Assembly (NCBI RefSeq): GCF_025961225.1 | Contig: NZ_JAOQNG010000005.1 | Span: 124,001-188,000, forward strand | Direction: 5' to 3' | Length of the DNA: 64,000 nucleotides | From: Azospirillum canadense | Lineage (GTDB): Bacteria; Pseudomonadota; Alphaproteobacteria; Azospirillales; Azospirillaceae | Part shown: positions 52,504 through 61,138 of the stretch, one piece after another | How positions within the stretch are numbered: the first letter of the stretch is position 1 | How the letters are laid out: every line of letters begins with the position of its first letter | Translations under genes and position numbers: made by a program | Notes under the pieces: generated by a model | Told to the model about the DNA's origin: nothing | Seen by the model: the letters and a program-made list of their open reading frames with translations, nothing else | The model's database searches: none

Positions 52504-53184
52504 ATGGACTACGCCCAGGCCTTCCGTGGCATCGCCACTTGCGACCTGTCCGACGCGTGCGATGCACTCGGCATCGAGGCGGTCACCAGCGGCTCCATGA
52601 AGGGCGTCTTTCAGGACTGCCCGCCGATCTGCGGACCCGTGGTGACCTACCGCCTGCGTGCGGAAGCCACGGGCTCGACCGTGATCGGTACGCTCGAGGG
52701 CATCGTCGAGGCAGCCCCCGGCTCCGTCCTGGTTTTCGACGTCGAGGGCAATATGGAGCTGAACGCGTGGGGCTCCATCGCGGCCAACGTGGCGGTGCAG
52801 TCGCGCATGGCCGGCGTCATCATCGACGGCGTTACCCGCGACGTCCAAAACATGCGGGAGCTGAACTTCCCGACCTATGCGAAGGGCACCGTGTGCACGT
52901 CGGTGCGCGGCCGCATCGGCTTGGAGTCGATCAACGAGCCTGTCACGATCGAAGGCAAAACGGTGAAGCCCGGCTGGATCGTCGCCGCCGACGAAAACGG
53001 CGTGATCTTCTTCCCGTCGGAGCGGGCGCGCGAGATCTTTGCCTACGCTTACCGCGTCGTCCAACTGGAGCAGAAGACCCTGCAGGCTATTCGCCAGGGT
53101 GCCGACGCCGTCGAGATCCACAAGGCTTTGAAGTACCACGGCACGTGGACGGAGCAGCTGAACGACAAGGAGCTGGTGGGATGA
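52504..53184 (+). CDS. RraA-family protein (HMG/CHA aldolase-like)
   Basis: A 226-residue member of the RraA/dimethylmenaquinone-methyltransferase-like fold. The metal- and substrate-binding motif GVIIDGVTRDVQNM lies near residue 110, preceded by SVLVFDVEGNMELNAWGSIA. Proven catalysts of the family are Mg-dependent aldolases that split 4-hydroxy-4-methyl-2-oxoglutarate or oxaloacetate-like acids into pyruvate; others only inhibit RNase E. Location in an operon with two hydroxyacid dehydrogenases favours the catalytic role. AGGGAGA precedes the ATG. The gene overlaps the next start (ATGA). Confidence 0.88.
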   Translation: MDYAQAFRGIATCDLSDACDALGIEAVTSGSMKGVFQDCPPICGPVVTYRLRAEATGSTVIGTLEGIVEAAPGSVLVFDVEGNMELNAWGSIAANVAVQSRMAGVIIDGVTRDVQNMRELNFPTYAKGTVCTSVRGRIGLESINEPVTIEGKTVKPGWIVAADENGVIFFPSERAREIFAYAYRVVQLEQKTLQAIRQGADAVEIHKALKYHGTWTEQLNDKELVG

Positions 53185-54188
53185 GCCGGCCCAAAATCGT
53201 CCTCTGGCGGCCCATGTACGATCCCCGCGGCCACGCCCTCCTCGAGGAGGGCGGAGCCCGCGTGGTGGTGGTCGATACCTCCTCGGCCGAGGAGCTTAAA
53301 AAGGAGCTGGCCGACGCCGACGCGCTCTGGGTACGCACGCCGGAGCGCGTGACGGCCGACATCCTCGCCGCCGGCAAGCGTCTTGTGGTCGTGTCAACCT
53401 CCGGTTTTGGCACCGACAACGTCGATCTGAGGACGGCGACCGAACTGGGCATCATGGTCGTGAACTATCCGGGATTCGGCCGCATTCCGGTGGCGGAACA
53501 TACCATCCTGATGCTGCTCGCCGCCGCCAAGCAGCTTGTCTGGACGGACGCCAAGACCCGCGACGGCAGTGCCTGGGAGAGCCGGACCGGGATGGAGCTT
53601 TTCGAGCTTGAGGGCAAGACCGTCGGCATCATTGGGACCGGCTACATCGGGTCCGAGGTCGCGCGCAAGCTTCGCCTGGGCTTCCGCTGCAACGTGCTGG
53701 GTTACGACCCCCACGTCGATCCGCGCATTCCGCTGGTCAACGACATCACAATGCAGGGGGACCTTCACGCCATGCTGGCGCAGTGCCAAATGCTCTGCGT
53801 CTGTGCCGAGTTGACCGACGAGACCCGGTCCATCATCGGGACGGAGGAACTCGCGGCGCTGCCCAAGGGGGCCATCGTCGTCAACACTGCTCGCGGACAG
53901 ATCTTGGATCTCGACGCCTTGGCGCAAGCTCTGGACTCCGGGCATCTGCGTTCGGCGGGGCTGGACGTCGTGTACCCGGAGCCGTTGCCGCCCGGCCATC
54001 CGCTCCTGTCGAACCCGAAGGTGGTGTTTTCGCCGCACACCGGTGGGCTGTCGGTCGAAACCTCGGCGCGGTTGGCGCGCGCCGCGGCCGAGCAGATGCA
54101 CACGGTGTTGCGCGGCGGTATGCCGACCTATCCGGTCAATCCCGACGCTTGGACCGCCGCGGCCTCCCGCCGCCCCGTCAGAGCATGA
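53181..54188 (+). CDS. D-isomer-specific 2-hydroxyacid dehydrogenase
   Basis: A 335-residue NAD-dependent dehydrogenase of the phosphoglycerate-dehydrogenase superfamily. Rossmann loop GIIGTGYIGSEVAR near residue 150; catalytic triad visible as arginine in VVNTARGQILD near 235, glutamate in YPEPLPPGHPL near 265 and histidine in FSPHTGGLS near 285. There is no ACT domain, so this is not the full serine-pathway SerA. It interconverts a D-2-hydroxy acid and its 2-oxo acid. Its start overlaps the rraA-type stop, and the isopropylmalate-dehydrogenase-like gene follows after 51 bases. Confidence 0.92.
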   Translation: MSRPKIVLWRPMYDPRGHALLEEGGARVVVVDTSSAEELKKELADADALWVRTPERVTADILAAGKRLVVVSTSGFGTDNVDLRTATELGIMVVNYPGFGRIPVAEHTILMLLAAAKQLVWTDAKTRDGSAWESRTGMELFELEGKTVGIIGTGYIGSEVARKLRLGFRCNVLGYDPHVDPRIPLVNDITMQGDLHAMLAQCQMLCVCAELTDETRSIIGTEELAALPKGAIVVNTARGQILDLDALAQALDSGHLRSAGLDVVYPEPLPPGHPLLSNPKVVFSPHTGGLSVETSARLARAAAEQMHTVLRGGMPTYPVNPDAWTAAASRRPVRA

Positions 54189-54239
54189 CCGTCAGCCGGG
54201 CGGCGTGGGCCGGCCTTGGAACCCAATGAGGACTCAGCA

Positions 54240-55271
54240 ATGGTTGCTCAATCGAAGAAGAAAGTACTCGTCCTCCCGGGCGAGGGCATCGGCATCGAGG
54301 TCACCGACGCCACGATGCGCGTCGCCAGGGCGGTGGATCTGCCTTGGGACATGGAGATCCACGAGGAGGTCAACTCCAAGGTCTGGATGGAGACGGGCGT
54401 CGCCATGCCGGAGAGCCTGGTCGGCGACCTGAAGGCCGGCAGGTACGACGCCATTCTGTTCGGCGCGATCGGCAGCCCGGCGGCGCCGGAAGGCGTGGTC
54501 GAGCGCGCAACCCTGCTCCGCTTGCGGTTCGAACTCAAGCTGGCCCTCAATGTGCGCCCGCTCCGTCTCGCCGAGGGTCTTCCTTCGCCGCTTGCCTCCG
54601 GTGCGCGCATTGATGCGGTGGTCGTGCGCGAGAACACCGAGGGCGCCTACGTCGGCGCCAGCGGCGTGCTCAACCCGCATGATGACGACGAAGTGGCGGT
54701 GACCACGTCGGTATCGACGCGCTCGGGCGTGGAGCGGGCCATCGAGTATGCCTTCGGCCTGGCAATGAAGCGTCGACGCAATCTGTGCCTCGTCCACAAG
54801 GCCAATGTGATCCAGCACGAAGGGGCACTCTGGCGTCGCGTCTTCGACACGGTCGCGAAACGTTACCCGGAGGTCAAGGCCTGGTACATGCACGTGGATG
54901 CGGCCACTATGCGGTTCGTCACCCGTCCCCAGGACTTCGACGTGGTCGTTACGGAGAACGTCTTCGGCGACATCCTGACGGACCTCGGCGCGGCGCTGGC
55001 CGGCGGCATCGGGCTGGCGCCCTCGTCCAACATCAACCCGGTGTCAGGCTTGGGTCTGTTCGAGCCGATCCATGGCACTGCCCCAGACATCGCTGGGCAG
55101 GGGAAGGCCAATCCTTTGGCGATGATCCGCAGCCTGAGCATGTGCGCTGCCCATCTCGGCCACGACGACCTCGCACAGGTGATTTACGCAGCCACCGATA
55201 CGGTGGCGCCGCGCACGGACTTGACAACGACAGAGGCGTGGACCAGCGCCGTCGTCGCCGCGCTCCGATAG
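54240..55271 (+). CDS. isopropylmalate/isocitrate dehydrogenase family enzyme
   Basis: A 343-residue NAD-dependent beta-decarboxylating dehydrogenase: GEGIGIEV near residue 15, GAIGSP near 75, substrate loop FELKLALNVRP near 103, VVRENTEGAYVG near 130, catalytic lysine in HKANVIQHEG near 187, the metal aspartates in TENVFGDILTDLGAAL near 240, and FEPIHGTAPDIAGQGKANP near 283. The family covers 3-isopropylmalate, 3-methylmalate, D-malate and tartrate. With leuCD close by, a malate-like substrate carrying an alkyl group is reasonable, but specificity cannot be read. ATG 54240 follows GAGGA; it is the last gene of the operon. Confidence 0.9.
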   Translation: MVAQSKKKVLVLPGEGIGIEVTDATMRVARAVDLPWDMEIHEEVNSKVWMETGVAMPESLVGDLKAGRYDAILFGAIGSPAAPEGVVERATLLRLRFELKLALNVRPLRLAEGLPSPLASGARIDAVVVRENTEGAYVGASGVLNPHDDDEVAVTTSVSTRSGVERAIEYAFGLAMKRRRNLCLVHKANVIQHEGALWRRVFDTVAKRYPEVKAWYMHVDAATMRFVTRPQDFDVVVTENVFGDILTDLGAALAGGIGLAPSSNINPVSGLGLFEPIHGTAPDIAGQGKANPLAMIRSLSMCAAHLGHDDLAQVIYAATDTVAPRTDLTTTEAWTSAVVAALR

Positions 55272-55346
55272 CGCGCTCCCGGCCGGCTGGGGGAAGCCTG
55301 CGTCGCAGCAGGCTTTCCACTCTCGGTTCGTTCTGACGCTCACGCG

Positions 55347-55715
55347 ATGCGGAAAAGGAAAATGCTCAGCCAACTGGTGCTCGAAAGGCCGCCGTTGGAC
55401 GCGATCGTCTCCCTGTGGATTTCGGCCCTGCGCCAGGCGGTTCTCGACGCCGTCGGTGCGGAGCGGTCGCCGTTCGTGCGCACCGCGCGGCGATGGCTTC
55501 TCAATGGAGGACGCGATCGCATGGACGTCTGCTGCCGTGCCAATCTCGATGCGGGTGCCATCGCCGAACGCGTCCGGGACATTGCCGAAGTCCGGAGTTG
55601 GCGCCCGCCCAAGGGCCGTGCCCAGTGGGACCGGGGCGGCGCTCTCACCGTGGGCGATTCCCTCAGCTGGAACGGATGGCCGCTGACAGTGCGGAGGTGT
55701 GAGTCGCATGATTGA
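55347..55715 (+). CDS. hypothetical protein, 122 residues
   Basis: An arginine- and leucine-rich frame (LERPPLDAIVSLWISALRQA, FVRTARRWLLNGGRDRMDVC, AIAERVRDIAEVRSW) with cytoplasmic character and no recognised domain. A second ATG at 55362 has a better ribosome-binding site (AAAAGGAAA). It may be a real accessory or phage-type small protein. It lies between the dehydrogenase operon and a transporter remnant, in an area where genes have been broken. Confidence 0.4.
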   Translation: MRKRKMLSQLVLERPPLDAIVSLWISALRQAVLDAVGAERSPFVRTARRWLLNGGRDRMDVCCRANLDAGAIAERVRDIAEVRSWRPPKGRAQWDRGGALTVGDSLSWNGWPLTVRRCESHD

Positions 55716-55789
55716 CGTCGTCCAGCGGTCCACACCGTTGCGGCACAACTTCACTGGCTTGGCGGTCTGTTCACGGCTGTCGCCGCGGT

Positions 55790-55993
55790 GAAGCCTTAAA
55801 GCGCATCGGCGCGAGTCATGTGGCGCTGGTCGGGGCCCTCGGCCCGGCGTCGGCGATCATGCTCGGCCACATTGGCTTCAGCGTCGCGTTCACTTGGGTT
55901 CAGGTCGGCGCAATACTGCCCATTCTGGCCGGCGTCGTGCTGGTGAACGCAGCTTCCGTGCCGAGACCGGCGCCGGTCGCTTCGCCGGACTGA
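55790..55993 (+). pseudogene. EamA/DMT transporter C-terminal remnant
   Basis: Sixty-seven codons (EALKRIGASHVALVGALGPA, then two hydrophobic stretches ending ILAGVVLVN) match the last two membrane segments of EamA-type drug/metabolite exporters. Nothing of the first eight segments remains upstream, so this is a remnant. Confidence 0.7.
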
Positions 55994-56232
55994 ACCAAAG
56001 AGGGCGCATCGCGCAATTCACGCCGCGGCAGAGGCAAGCCGCCGGCGCATGGATGCGCCGGCCTTAAGGGCGACCGGCGCGAAGCACATCACATGCTTTA
56101 TGCACGGTGCCGAAACAGCCGCGCCCCGGAGGAGCTCACACCGCTTCATTGCCCGGGCAGCACCTTCCGCAGGAATGTGCGAGCGCGTGGCGGCGCCGAA
56201 AAATCCAAACCTATCCATTTACGGAGGGGCTA

Positions 56233-57126
56233 GTGGCCGCGGGTCATTCTCATGAAATCCGGGCGGTGGGCATCATCGGCGCCGGCCAAATGGGCGGCGG
56301 CATTGCGCACATCTGCGCGCAGTCCGGTTTCGACGTCATCATCTCTGACATCAGCGAGGAGGTCCTTGCCAAGGCAGTCGCCGGTATCGGCAAGAACATG
56401 GACCGTCAGGTCCAGAAGGGGAAGCTGGGCCAGGCCGACAAGGCCGCTGCCCTGGCCCGCATTTCCACCGGCTCCGACCTGTCGGTCTTCGCCGACGCCG
56501 ACCTCGTCATCGAGGCGGCAACCGAGAACGAGGCGCTGAAGCGCGAGATCTTCAAGAAGCTGGTCCCCAATCTGAAGCCCGAGGCGCTGATCGCGACGAA
56601 CACCTCGTCGATCTCGATCACCCGCCTCGCGGCCTCGACCGACCGGCCGTCGAAGTTCATGGGCATGCACTTCATGAACCCGGTGCCGGTGATGCAGCTG
56701 GTCGAGCTGATCCGCGGCATCGCGACCGAGGAGGCGACCTTTGCGGCGATTGCCGAGTTCACCGCCAAGATCGGCAAGACGGCGGCGGTGGCCGAGGACT
56801 TCCCGGCCTTCATCGTCAACCGCATCCTGCTGCCGATGATCAACGAGGCGGTCTACACCCTCTATGAGGGCGTGGGCGGCGTGCACGCCATCGACACCGC
56901 GCTGAAGCTGGGCGCCAACCACCCGATGGGCCCGCTGGAGCTGGCCGACTTCATCGGCCTGGACACCTGCCTGGCGGTCATGCAGGTCCTCTACGAGGGC
57001 CTGGCCGACAGCAAGTATCGCCCCTGCCCGCTGCTGGTGAAGTACGTCGAGGCCGGCTGGGTCGGCCGCAAGGTCGGCCGCGGCTTCTACGACTACTCCA
57101 AGAACCCGCCCGTCCCGACCCGGTGA
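56233..57126 (+). CDS. 3-hydroxyacyl-CoA (3-hydroxybutyryl-CoA) dehydrogenase
   Basis: A 297-residue single-function NAD dehydrogenase (Hbd/PaaH type). Rossmann loop GIIGAGQMGGGIAH near residue 13, VIEAATENEALKREIF near 92, NTSSISITRLA near 118, catalytic histidine in GMHFMNPVPVM near 142, and EDFPAFIVNRILLPM near 190. GTG 56233 is chosen because GGAGGGG (56224-56230) precedes it; the longer frame has a proline/histidine-rich lead with no homology. Codon bias is strong, suggesting good expression. It stands alone; its acyl-CoA partner enzymes are not next to it. Confidence 0.95.
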   Translation: MAAGHSHEIRAVGIIGAGQMGGGIAHICAQSGFDVIISDISEEVLAKAVAGIGKNMDRQVQKGKLGQADKAAALARISTGSDLSVFADADLVIEAATENEALKREIFKKLVPNLKPEALIATNTSSISITRLAASTDRPSKFMGMHFMNPVPVMQLVELIRGIATEEATFAAIAEFTAKIGKTAAVAEDFPAFIVNRILLPMINEAVYTLYEGVGGVHAIDTALKLGANHPMGPLELADFIGLDTCLAVMQVLYEGLADSKYRPCPLLVKYVEAGWVGRKVGRGFYDYSKNPPVPTR

Positions 57127-57177
57127 CGCGCATCGTCATCGCGCCCTGTCGATCTTTTCCATGAGCGGAGTAAACCT

Positions 57178-57372
57178 ATGCTGACCTTCGACGACTGTGT
57201 GGCCCTCTCGCACGATGTGGGTGATCCGGAGGCGTTTGAAACACTGTGCACAATCGACGCCTTTCGTAAATTGGCCAATGATCCGAACGCCGCCGGACTG
57301 GACGGGCGGGCCACGTCCGATCCTCGGTGCGGGAGCCTATCCCCACTTAGCCTACTGCGCGGCGTGGTCTAG
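57178..57372 (+). CDS. small hypothetical protein, 64 residues
   Basis: Begins MLTFDDCVALSHDVGDPEAF, like small Rhodospirillales proteins of unknown role that start MLTFDDC(I/V)ALS, but the later part differs and looks unstructured. GGAG lies before the ATG. It may be a frameshifted or truncated member of such a family. It lies 51 bases after the 3-hydroxyacyl-CoA dehydrogenase. Confidence 0.45.
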   Translation: MLTFDDCVALSHDVGDPEAFETLCTIDAFRKLANDPNAAGLDGRATSDPRCGSLSPLSLLRGVV

Positions 57373-57454
57373 CTGCGTTCCTGCCGAACGTGCGGTACAG
57401 AACGGCTCCGGCCGACAGATGGCGGCCAACGCTCCCGCGCTTACAAATATCTCT

Positions 57455-57482
57455 TTGCATACTTCACTGAATACGTTATTGT
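57455..57482 (+). promoter_or_regulatory. promoter of peptide-type importer operon
   Basis: TTGCAT (57455-57460), 16-bp spacer, TATTGT (57477-57482). AATACGTTATT spans the spacer/-10 border; its reverse complement reads AATAACGTATT, resembling ATAACGTAT of the SDR promoter. Confidence 0.45.
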
Positions 57483-57512
57483 CTCCACAAGCAACACAAG
57501 GGACCTGCCATC

Positions 57513-58544
57513 ATGGCCGTCCACGCCGATCCAAGCGCCAGCGAACTTCCCGTTTCGCCACTTTTGGATGTGTCTCGCCTTGTCGTGGAGATCGATACGC
57601 TCCAGGGGCCGGTCCGTCCGGTCGACGGCGTCGACCTGCGCATCGAAGCGGGAGAAATCTTCGGCGTGGTCGGTGAGAGCGGCTGCGGGAAGAGCCTGAC
57701 CGCGCTTTCGATCCTCGGCCTGTTGCCGCGCCCGCAGGGGCGGATCCGGTCCGGCAGCATCCGTTTCGAGGACCAGGACCTTGCGCGGTTGGACGAACGC
57801 GACCTGCGCCGGATCCGTGGGAACCGGATCGCGATGATCTTCCAGGAACCCATGACCTCGCTCAACCCGGTCCTGGGGATCGGTGACCAAGTCGCAGAGG
57901 CATTGGTGATCCACCGCGGCCTGTCGCGACGCGACGCCCTGGCGCAGGCAATCCACCTACTCGAACGCGTCGGCATCGCCGACGCGCGGCACCGTGCGCA
58001 TGATTTTCCGCACCGCCTCTCGGGCGGCATGCGGCAACGCGTCATGATCGCCATGGCTATGGCGTGCCGGCCGAAACTCCTCATCGCCGACGAGCCGACG
58101 ACCGCGCTCGACGTCACCATCCAGGCGCAGGTGCTCGACTTGATGGACGACCTAAAGGCAGAGGACGGCGTCGCGGTCCTGCTGATCACCCACAACTTCG
58201 GCATCGTGGCCGAGCGCGCCGCACGCGTCGCGGTGATGTACGGCGGCGTGGTGGTCGAGGAGGCCTCGACGGAGCAGCTCTTCGAGCAGCCACGTCACCC
58301 CTACACCCATGGGCTACTCGCCGCCGTGCCGCAGCTTGGCCGTCGGCGGGACGGCATGCGCCCGCATCCGCTGTCCGAGATACCCGGCATGGTCCCAAAC
58401 CTCGCCAGACCAGCGCCGGGCTGCGCGTTTGCGGACCGCTGCGCACTGCGCGTCGAAGCTTGCTTGCGCGAGCGTCCTCCGCTTGCCGCCGTCGCCCCCG
58501 GGCACCGCGTCCGCTGCCATGTCACCGGAGTTTCCGCGCAATGA
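57513..58544 (+). CDS. peptide/nickel-type ABC importer ATP-binding protein (DppD-like)
   Basis: A 343-residue ATPase: Walker A GESGCGKSLT near residue 54, signature LSGGMRQRVMIAMAMA near 168, Walker B LLIADEPTTALD near 190, H-loop LLITHNFGIVAE near 220, and the C-terminal oligopeptide/dipeptide extension with CAFADRCALRVEAC (four-cysteine-type region) near 305. It is the first gene of the importer operon; the stop overlaps the next ATG. It pairs with the DppF-like protein as a heterodimeric motor. Confidence 0.94.
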   Translation: MAVHADPSASELPVSPLLDVSRLVVEIDTLQGPVRPVDGVDLRIEAGEIFGVVGESGCGKSLTALSILGLLPRPQGRIRSGSIRFEDQDLARLDERDLRRIRGNRIAMIFQEPMTSLNPVLGIGDQVAEALVIHRGLSRRDALAQAIHLLERVGIADARHRAHDFPHRLSGGMRQRVMIAMAMACRPKLLIADEPTTALDVTIQAQVLDLMDDLKAEDGVAVLLITHNFGIVAERAARVAVMYGGVVVEEASTEQLFEQPRHPYTHGLLAAVPQLGRRRDGMRPHPLSEIPGMVPNLARPAPGCAFADRCALRVEACLRERPPLAAVAPGHRVRCHVTGVSAQ

Positions 58545-59524
58545 CCACCGCCCTTCCACTCCCGCTGCTATCGGTGCGTGGCTTGAGCAAAAGCTTCGTG
58601 CACCGGAACTGGTGCGGACGCGTCATCCGGCACATCCCGGCCGTCGCCGACGTCGGATTCGATGTGGCGCGCGGGCGGACACTCGGGCTTGTCGGCGAGA
58701 GTGGCTGCGGGAAGTCCACAACGGGCCGGCTGGTGCTCCGCCTCATCGAGGCCGATGCAGGCGACGTGCGGTTCGACGGAGTCGACATCAGGGCAGCCGC
58801 CCCGGCGAGGATGCGCACGCTGCGCCGGGACATGCAGCTCATTTTCCAAGACCCCTATTCTTCCCTGAACCCGCGGCTGACGATCGGCGGCTTGATCGAG
58901 GAGGGGCTAATCGTCCACGGCGTGCGCAACCGTGGAGAACGGGAGGACCGGGTGGCCGCGGTGCTGCGCCGCGTCGGTATCCGCCCGGAGTACATGGGCC
59001 GGTACCCCAATGAGTTCTCCGGCGGCCAGCGGCAGCGGATCGGCATCGCGAGGGCGCTGGTCCTGCGCCCGCGGCTGATCGTCGCGGACGAGCCGGTTTC
59101 GGCATTGGACGTCTCCGTGCAGGCCCAGGTGCTCAACCTGCTCGCTGAGATTCAAGAGGAGTTCGGCCTTACCGCCGTCTTTATCGCCCACGACATGGCC
59201 GTCGTGGAGCACGTCAGCGAGGAGATCGCGGTCATGTACCGGGGTCGCATCGTCGAGCGGGGGCGCACGGAGGAAGTGATCGCCGACCCGCTCCATCCCT
59301 ATACCCGCGCGCTGCTGGATTCAGTGCCGTCGCTCCGTCCCCGCGCTCCGCGCCGAGCCAGACCCGCGCGTGACGACACTGACGGAGAGCGGGGAGGGGG
59401 CGGGTGCCCGTTCCGCGCCCGATGCGACCTGCGCATGCCGATCTGCCGGATGGTGCCGCCGAATACGGAGGTTCGACCGGGCCGCGTCGTCGCCTGCCAT
59501 CTTCACCAGGGGCAGGCTGGCTGA
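58541..59524 (+). CDS. peptide/nickel-type ABC importer ATP-binding protein (DppF-like)
   Basis: A 327-residue ATPase: Walker A GESGCGKSTTGRL near residue 53, Q-loop IFQDPYSSLNPRLT near 105, signature FSGGQRQRIGIARAL near 155, Walker B LIVADEPVSALDVSVQ near 175, and a C-terminal FRARCDLRMPIC extension. Its ATG overlaps the DppD-like stop. A longer in-frame ORF starting earlier inside dppD is spurious. The substrate-binding protein follows after about 90 bases. Confidence 0.94.
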   Translation: MTTALPLPLLSVRGLSKSFVHRNWCGRVIRHIPAVADVGFDVARGRTLGLVGESGCGKSTTGRLVLRLIEADAGDVRFDGVDIRAAAPARMRTLRRDMQLIFQDPYSSLNPRLTIGGLIEEGLIVHGVRNRGEREDRVAAVLRRVGIRPEYMGRYPNEFSGGQRQRIGIARALVLRPRLIVADEPVSALDVSVQAQVLNLLAEIQEEFGLTAVFIAHDMAVVEHVSEEIAVMYRGRIVERGRTEEVIADPLHPYTRALLDSVPSLRPRAPRRARPARDDTDGERGGGGCPFRARCDLRMPICRMVPPNTEVRPGRVVACHLHQGQAG

Positions 59525-59613
59525 TCTGCGGACCGGAAACCGCAGGAACGTCGAACCGAAACATCTTTCACCGCCACGACCGGGTGGGGGCTAACCCCAG
59601 GGAGGAGTTCATA

Positions 59614-61125
59614 ATGCTTGGGACATGCCGCTGCGTCGCCGTTCTCGCTGCGCTGGCGCTGGGAATCACACCGGTTGCCGCCCAGACGCCGAAGGGGACG
59701 CTGGTCTTCGCCTCGGGCGGCGACGCCGACACACTCGACCCGCACTTCATCCTCGAGCGTCCGGACGTGCGGGTGTCTATGCACATCCACGAGAACCTGG
59801 TCAATTTCGACCAGAACGGCGAGTTGAAACCAGAGCTGGCGGAATCCTGGTCGGTCTCCGATGACCGGCTGACCTGGACGTTTAACCTCCGGAAGGGCGT
59901 CACCTTCCACGATGGGACGCCCTTCAATGCGGAGGCGGTCAAGCAGAGTTTCGAGCGCATCCTTGACCCCGCGACGGCCTCACCGCGCCGCTCTATCGCC
60001 AGCGTCATCAGCGCCGTTAAGGTGATCGACGAGTACACGGTCGCACTGATCACCGACAAGCCCTTCGCGCCGCTTCCGTCGCAGGTCTCCATGTTCAACC
60101 TAGCGATCGTCGGCCCGGCAGCGAAGACGCCTGGCGCGGACTACGCCCGCAAGCCGGTCGGGACTGGCCCCTTCAAATTCGCGGCCTGGCAGGTTGGCGA
60201 GAAGATCACGCTCGTCCGAAATGAGGCATACTGGGGGCCCAAGCCGGCCATCGAGCGCATCGAGTTCCGCGTGGTGCCGGAGGACTCCGCCCGCGTGTTG
60301 CAACTGATGTCGGGCGAGGCCGACGTGATCGCCAACGTCCCGCCGGCCATGCTGCCCCAGCTCAAATCCTCCAGCGCGGTCAAGGTCATCCAGGAGACCA
60401 GCTTTCGCACCGTCCTGCTGGGCGTGAACAACAAAATTAAGCCGTTTGACGACCTCCGCGTGCGCCAGGCGCTGGCACACGCCATCGACACCTCCAGTCT
60501 GGTGAAGGGTGTGCTGCGCGGTATTCCCAAGCACGGCGGCGGCATCGAAGCGCCCGATATCCCCGGTGCCCGCAAGGACCTGCCACCCTATGCGCACGAC
60601 ACAGCGAAGGCCCGCAGGCTACTTGCGGAGGCCGGTTATCCAAACGGCTTCAGCACGACGCTTATGACTCCGACCGGCCGCTTCATGAACGACCGCCAAC
60701 TGGCGGAAGCGATCCAGGCGCAAGCGCGCGAGGTCGGCATTGACATCAAAATCGAAGCGCCGGAGTGGGCAACCTACAACACACTGCTCAACAAGAGGGA
60801 GGTTCCCCTCTTCCTGTCGACCAAGGGCAATCCCACTGGTGACCTCGACCTCACAATGCATCTCGTTGCCCATTCCGCGGGCCAGATGAACTTCTATAAC
60901 TGGAAGAATCCGAAGGCCGACCAGCTGATCGAAACGCAGCGTGGTACCACCGACCGTGAACAGCGCTACGCCCTGCTCTCGGAGATTCAGCAGAGCTTCT
61001 ACGACGAGGTTCCGGCCATCGTTCTCTTCTACGATGCTCAGCTCTACGCCGCGCGGTCAAACGTCACCGGGGTGCGGGTCCAGCCGAACGAGACGGTCAC
61101 GTTCACCCACGTGCGGAAGAACTAG
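59614..61125 (+). CDS. ABC importer substrate-binding protein, family 5
   Basis: A 503-residue periplasmic protein with a Sec signal peptide (about 1-23, hydrophobic run VAVLAALALGITPVAA then AQ). Mature motifs of the SBP_bac_5 family: FASGGDADTLDPHF, DGTPFNAEAVKQSFERILDP near 105, GTGPFKFAAWQVGEKITLVR near 185, AYWGPKPAIERIEF, and VRQALAHAIDT near 285. GGAGGAG precedes ATG 59614. Members bind peptides, opines, glutathione or nickel complexes; the ligand here is unknown, but a neighbouring amidase suggests an amide-containing compound. Confidence 0.93.
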   Translation: MLGTCRCVAVLAALALGITPVAAQTPKGTLVFASGGDADTLDPHFILERPDVRVSMHIHENLVNFDQNGELKPELAESWSVSDDRLTWTFNLRKGVTFHDGTPFNAEAVKQSFERILDPATASPRRSIASVISAVKVIDEYTVALITDKPFAPLPSQVSMFNLAIVGPAAKTPGADYARKPVGTGPFKFAAWQVGEKITLVRNEAYWGPKPAIERIEFRVVPEDSARVLQLMSGEADVIANVPPAMLPQLKSSSAVKVIQETSFRTVLLGVNNKIKPFDDLRVRQALAHAIDTSSLVKGVLRGIPKHGGGIEAPDIPGARKDLPPYAHDTAKARRLLAEAGYPNGFSTTLMTPTGRFMNDRQLAEAIQAQAREVGIDIKIEAPEWATYNTLLNKREVPLFLSTKGNPTGDLDLTMHLVAHSAGQMNFYNWKNPKADQLIETQRGTTDREQRYALLSEIQQSFYDEVPAIVLFYDAQLYAARSNVTGVRVQPNETVTFTHVRKN

Positions 61126-61138
61126 GGGGAACGCAGCC

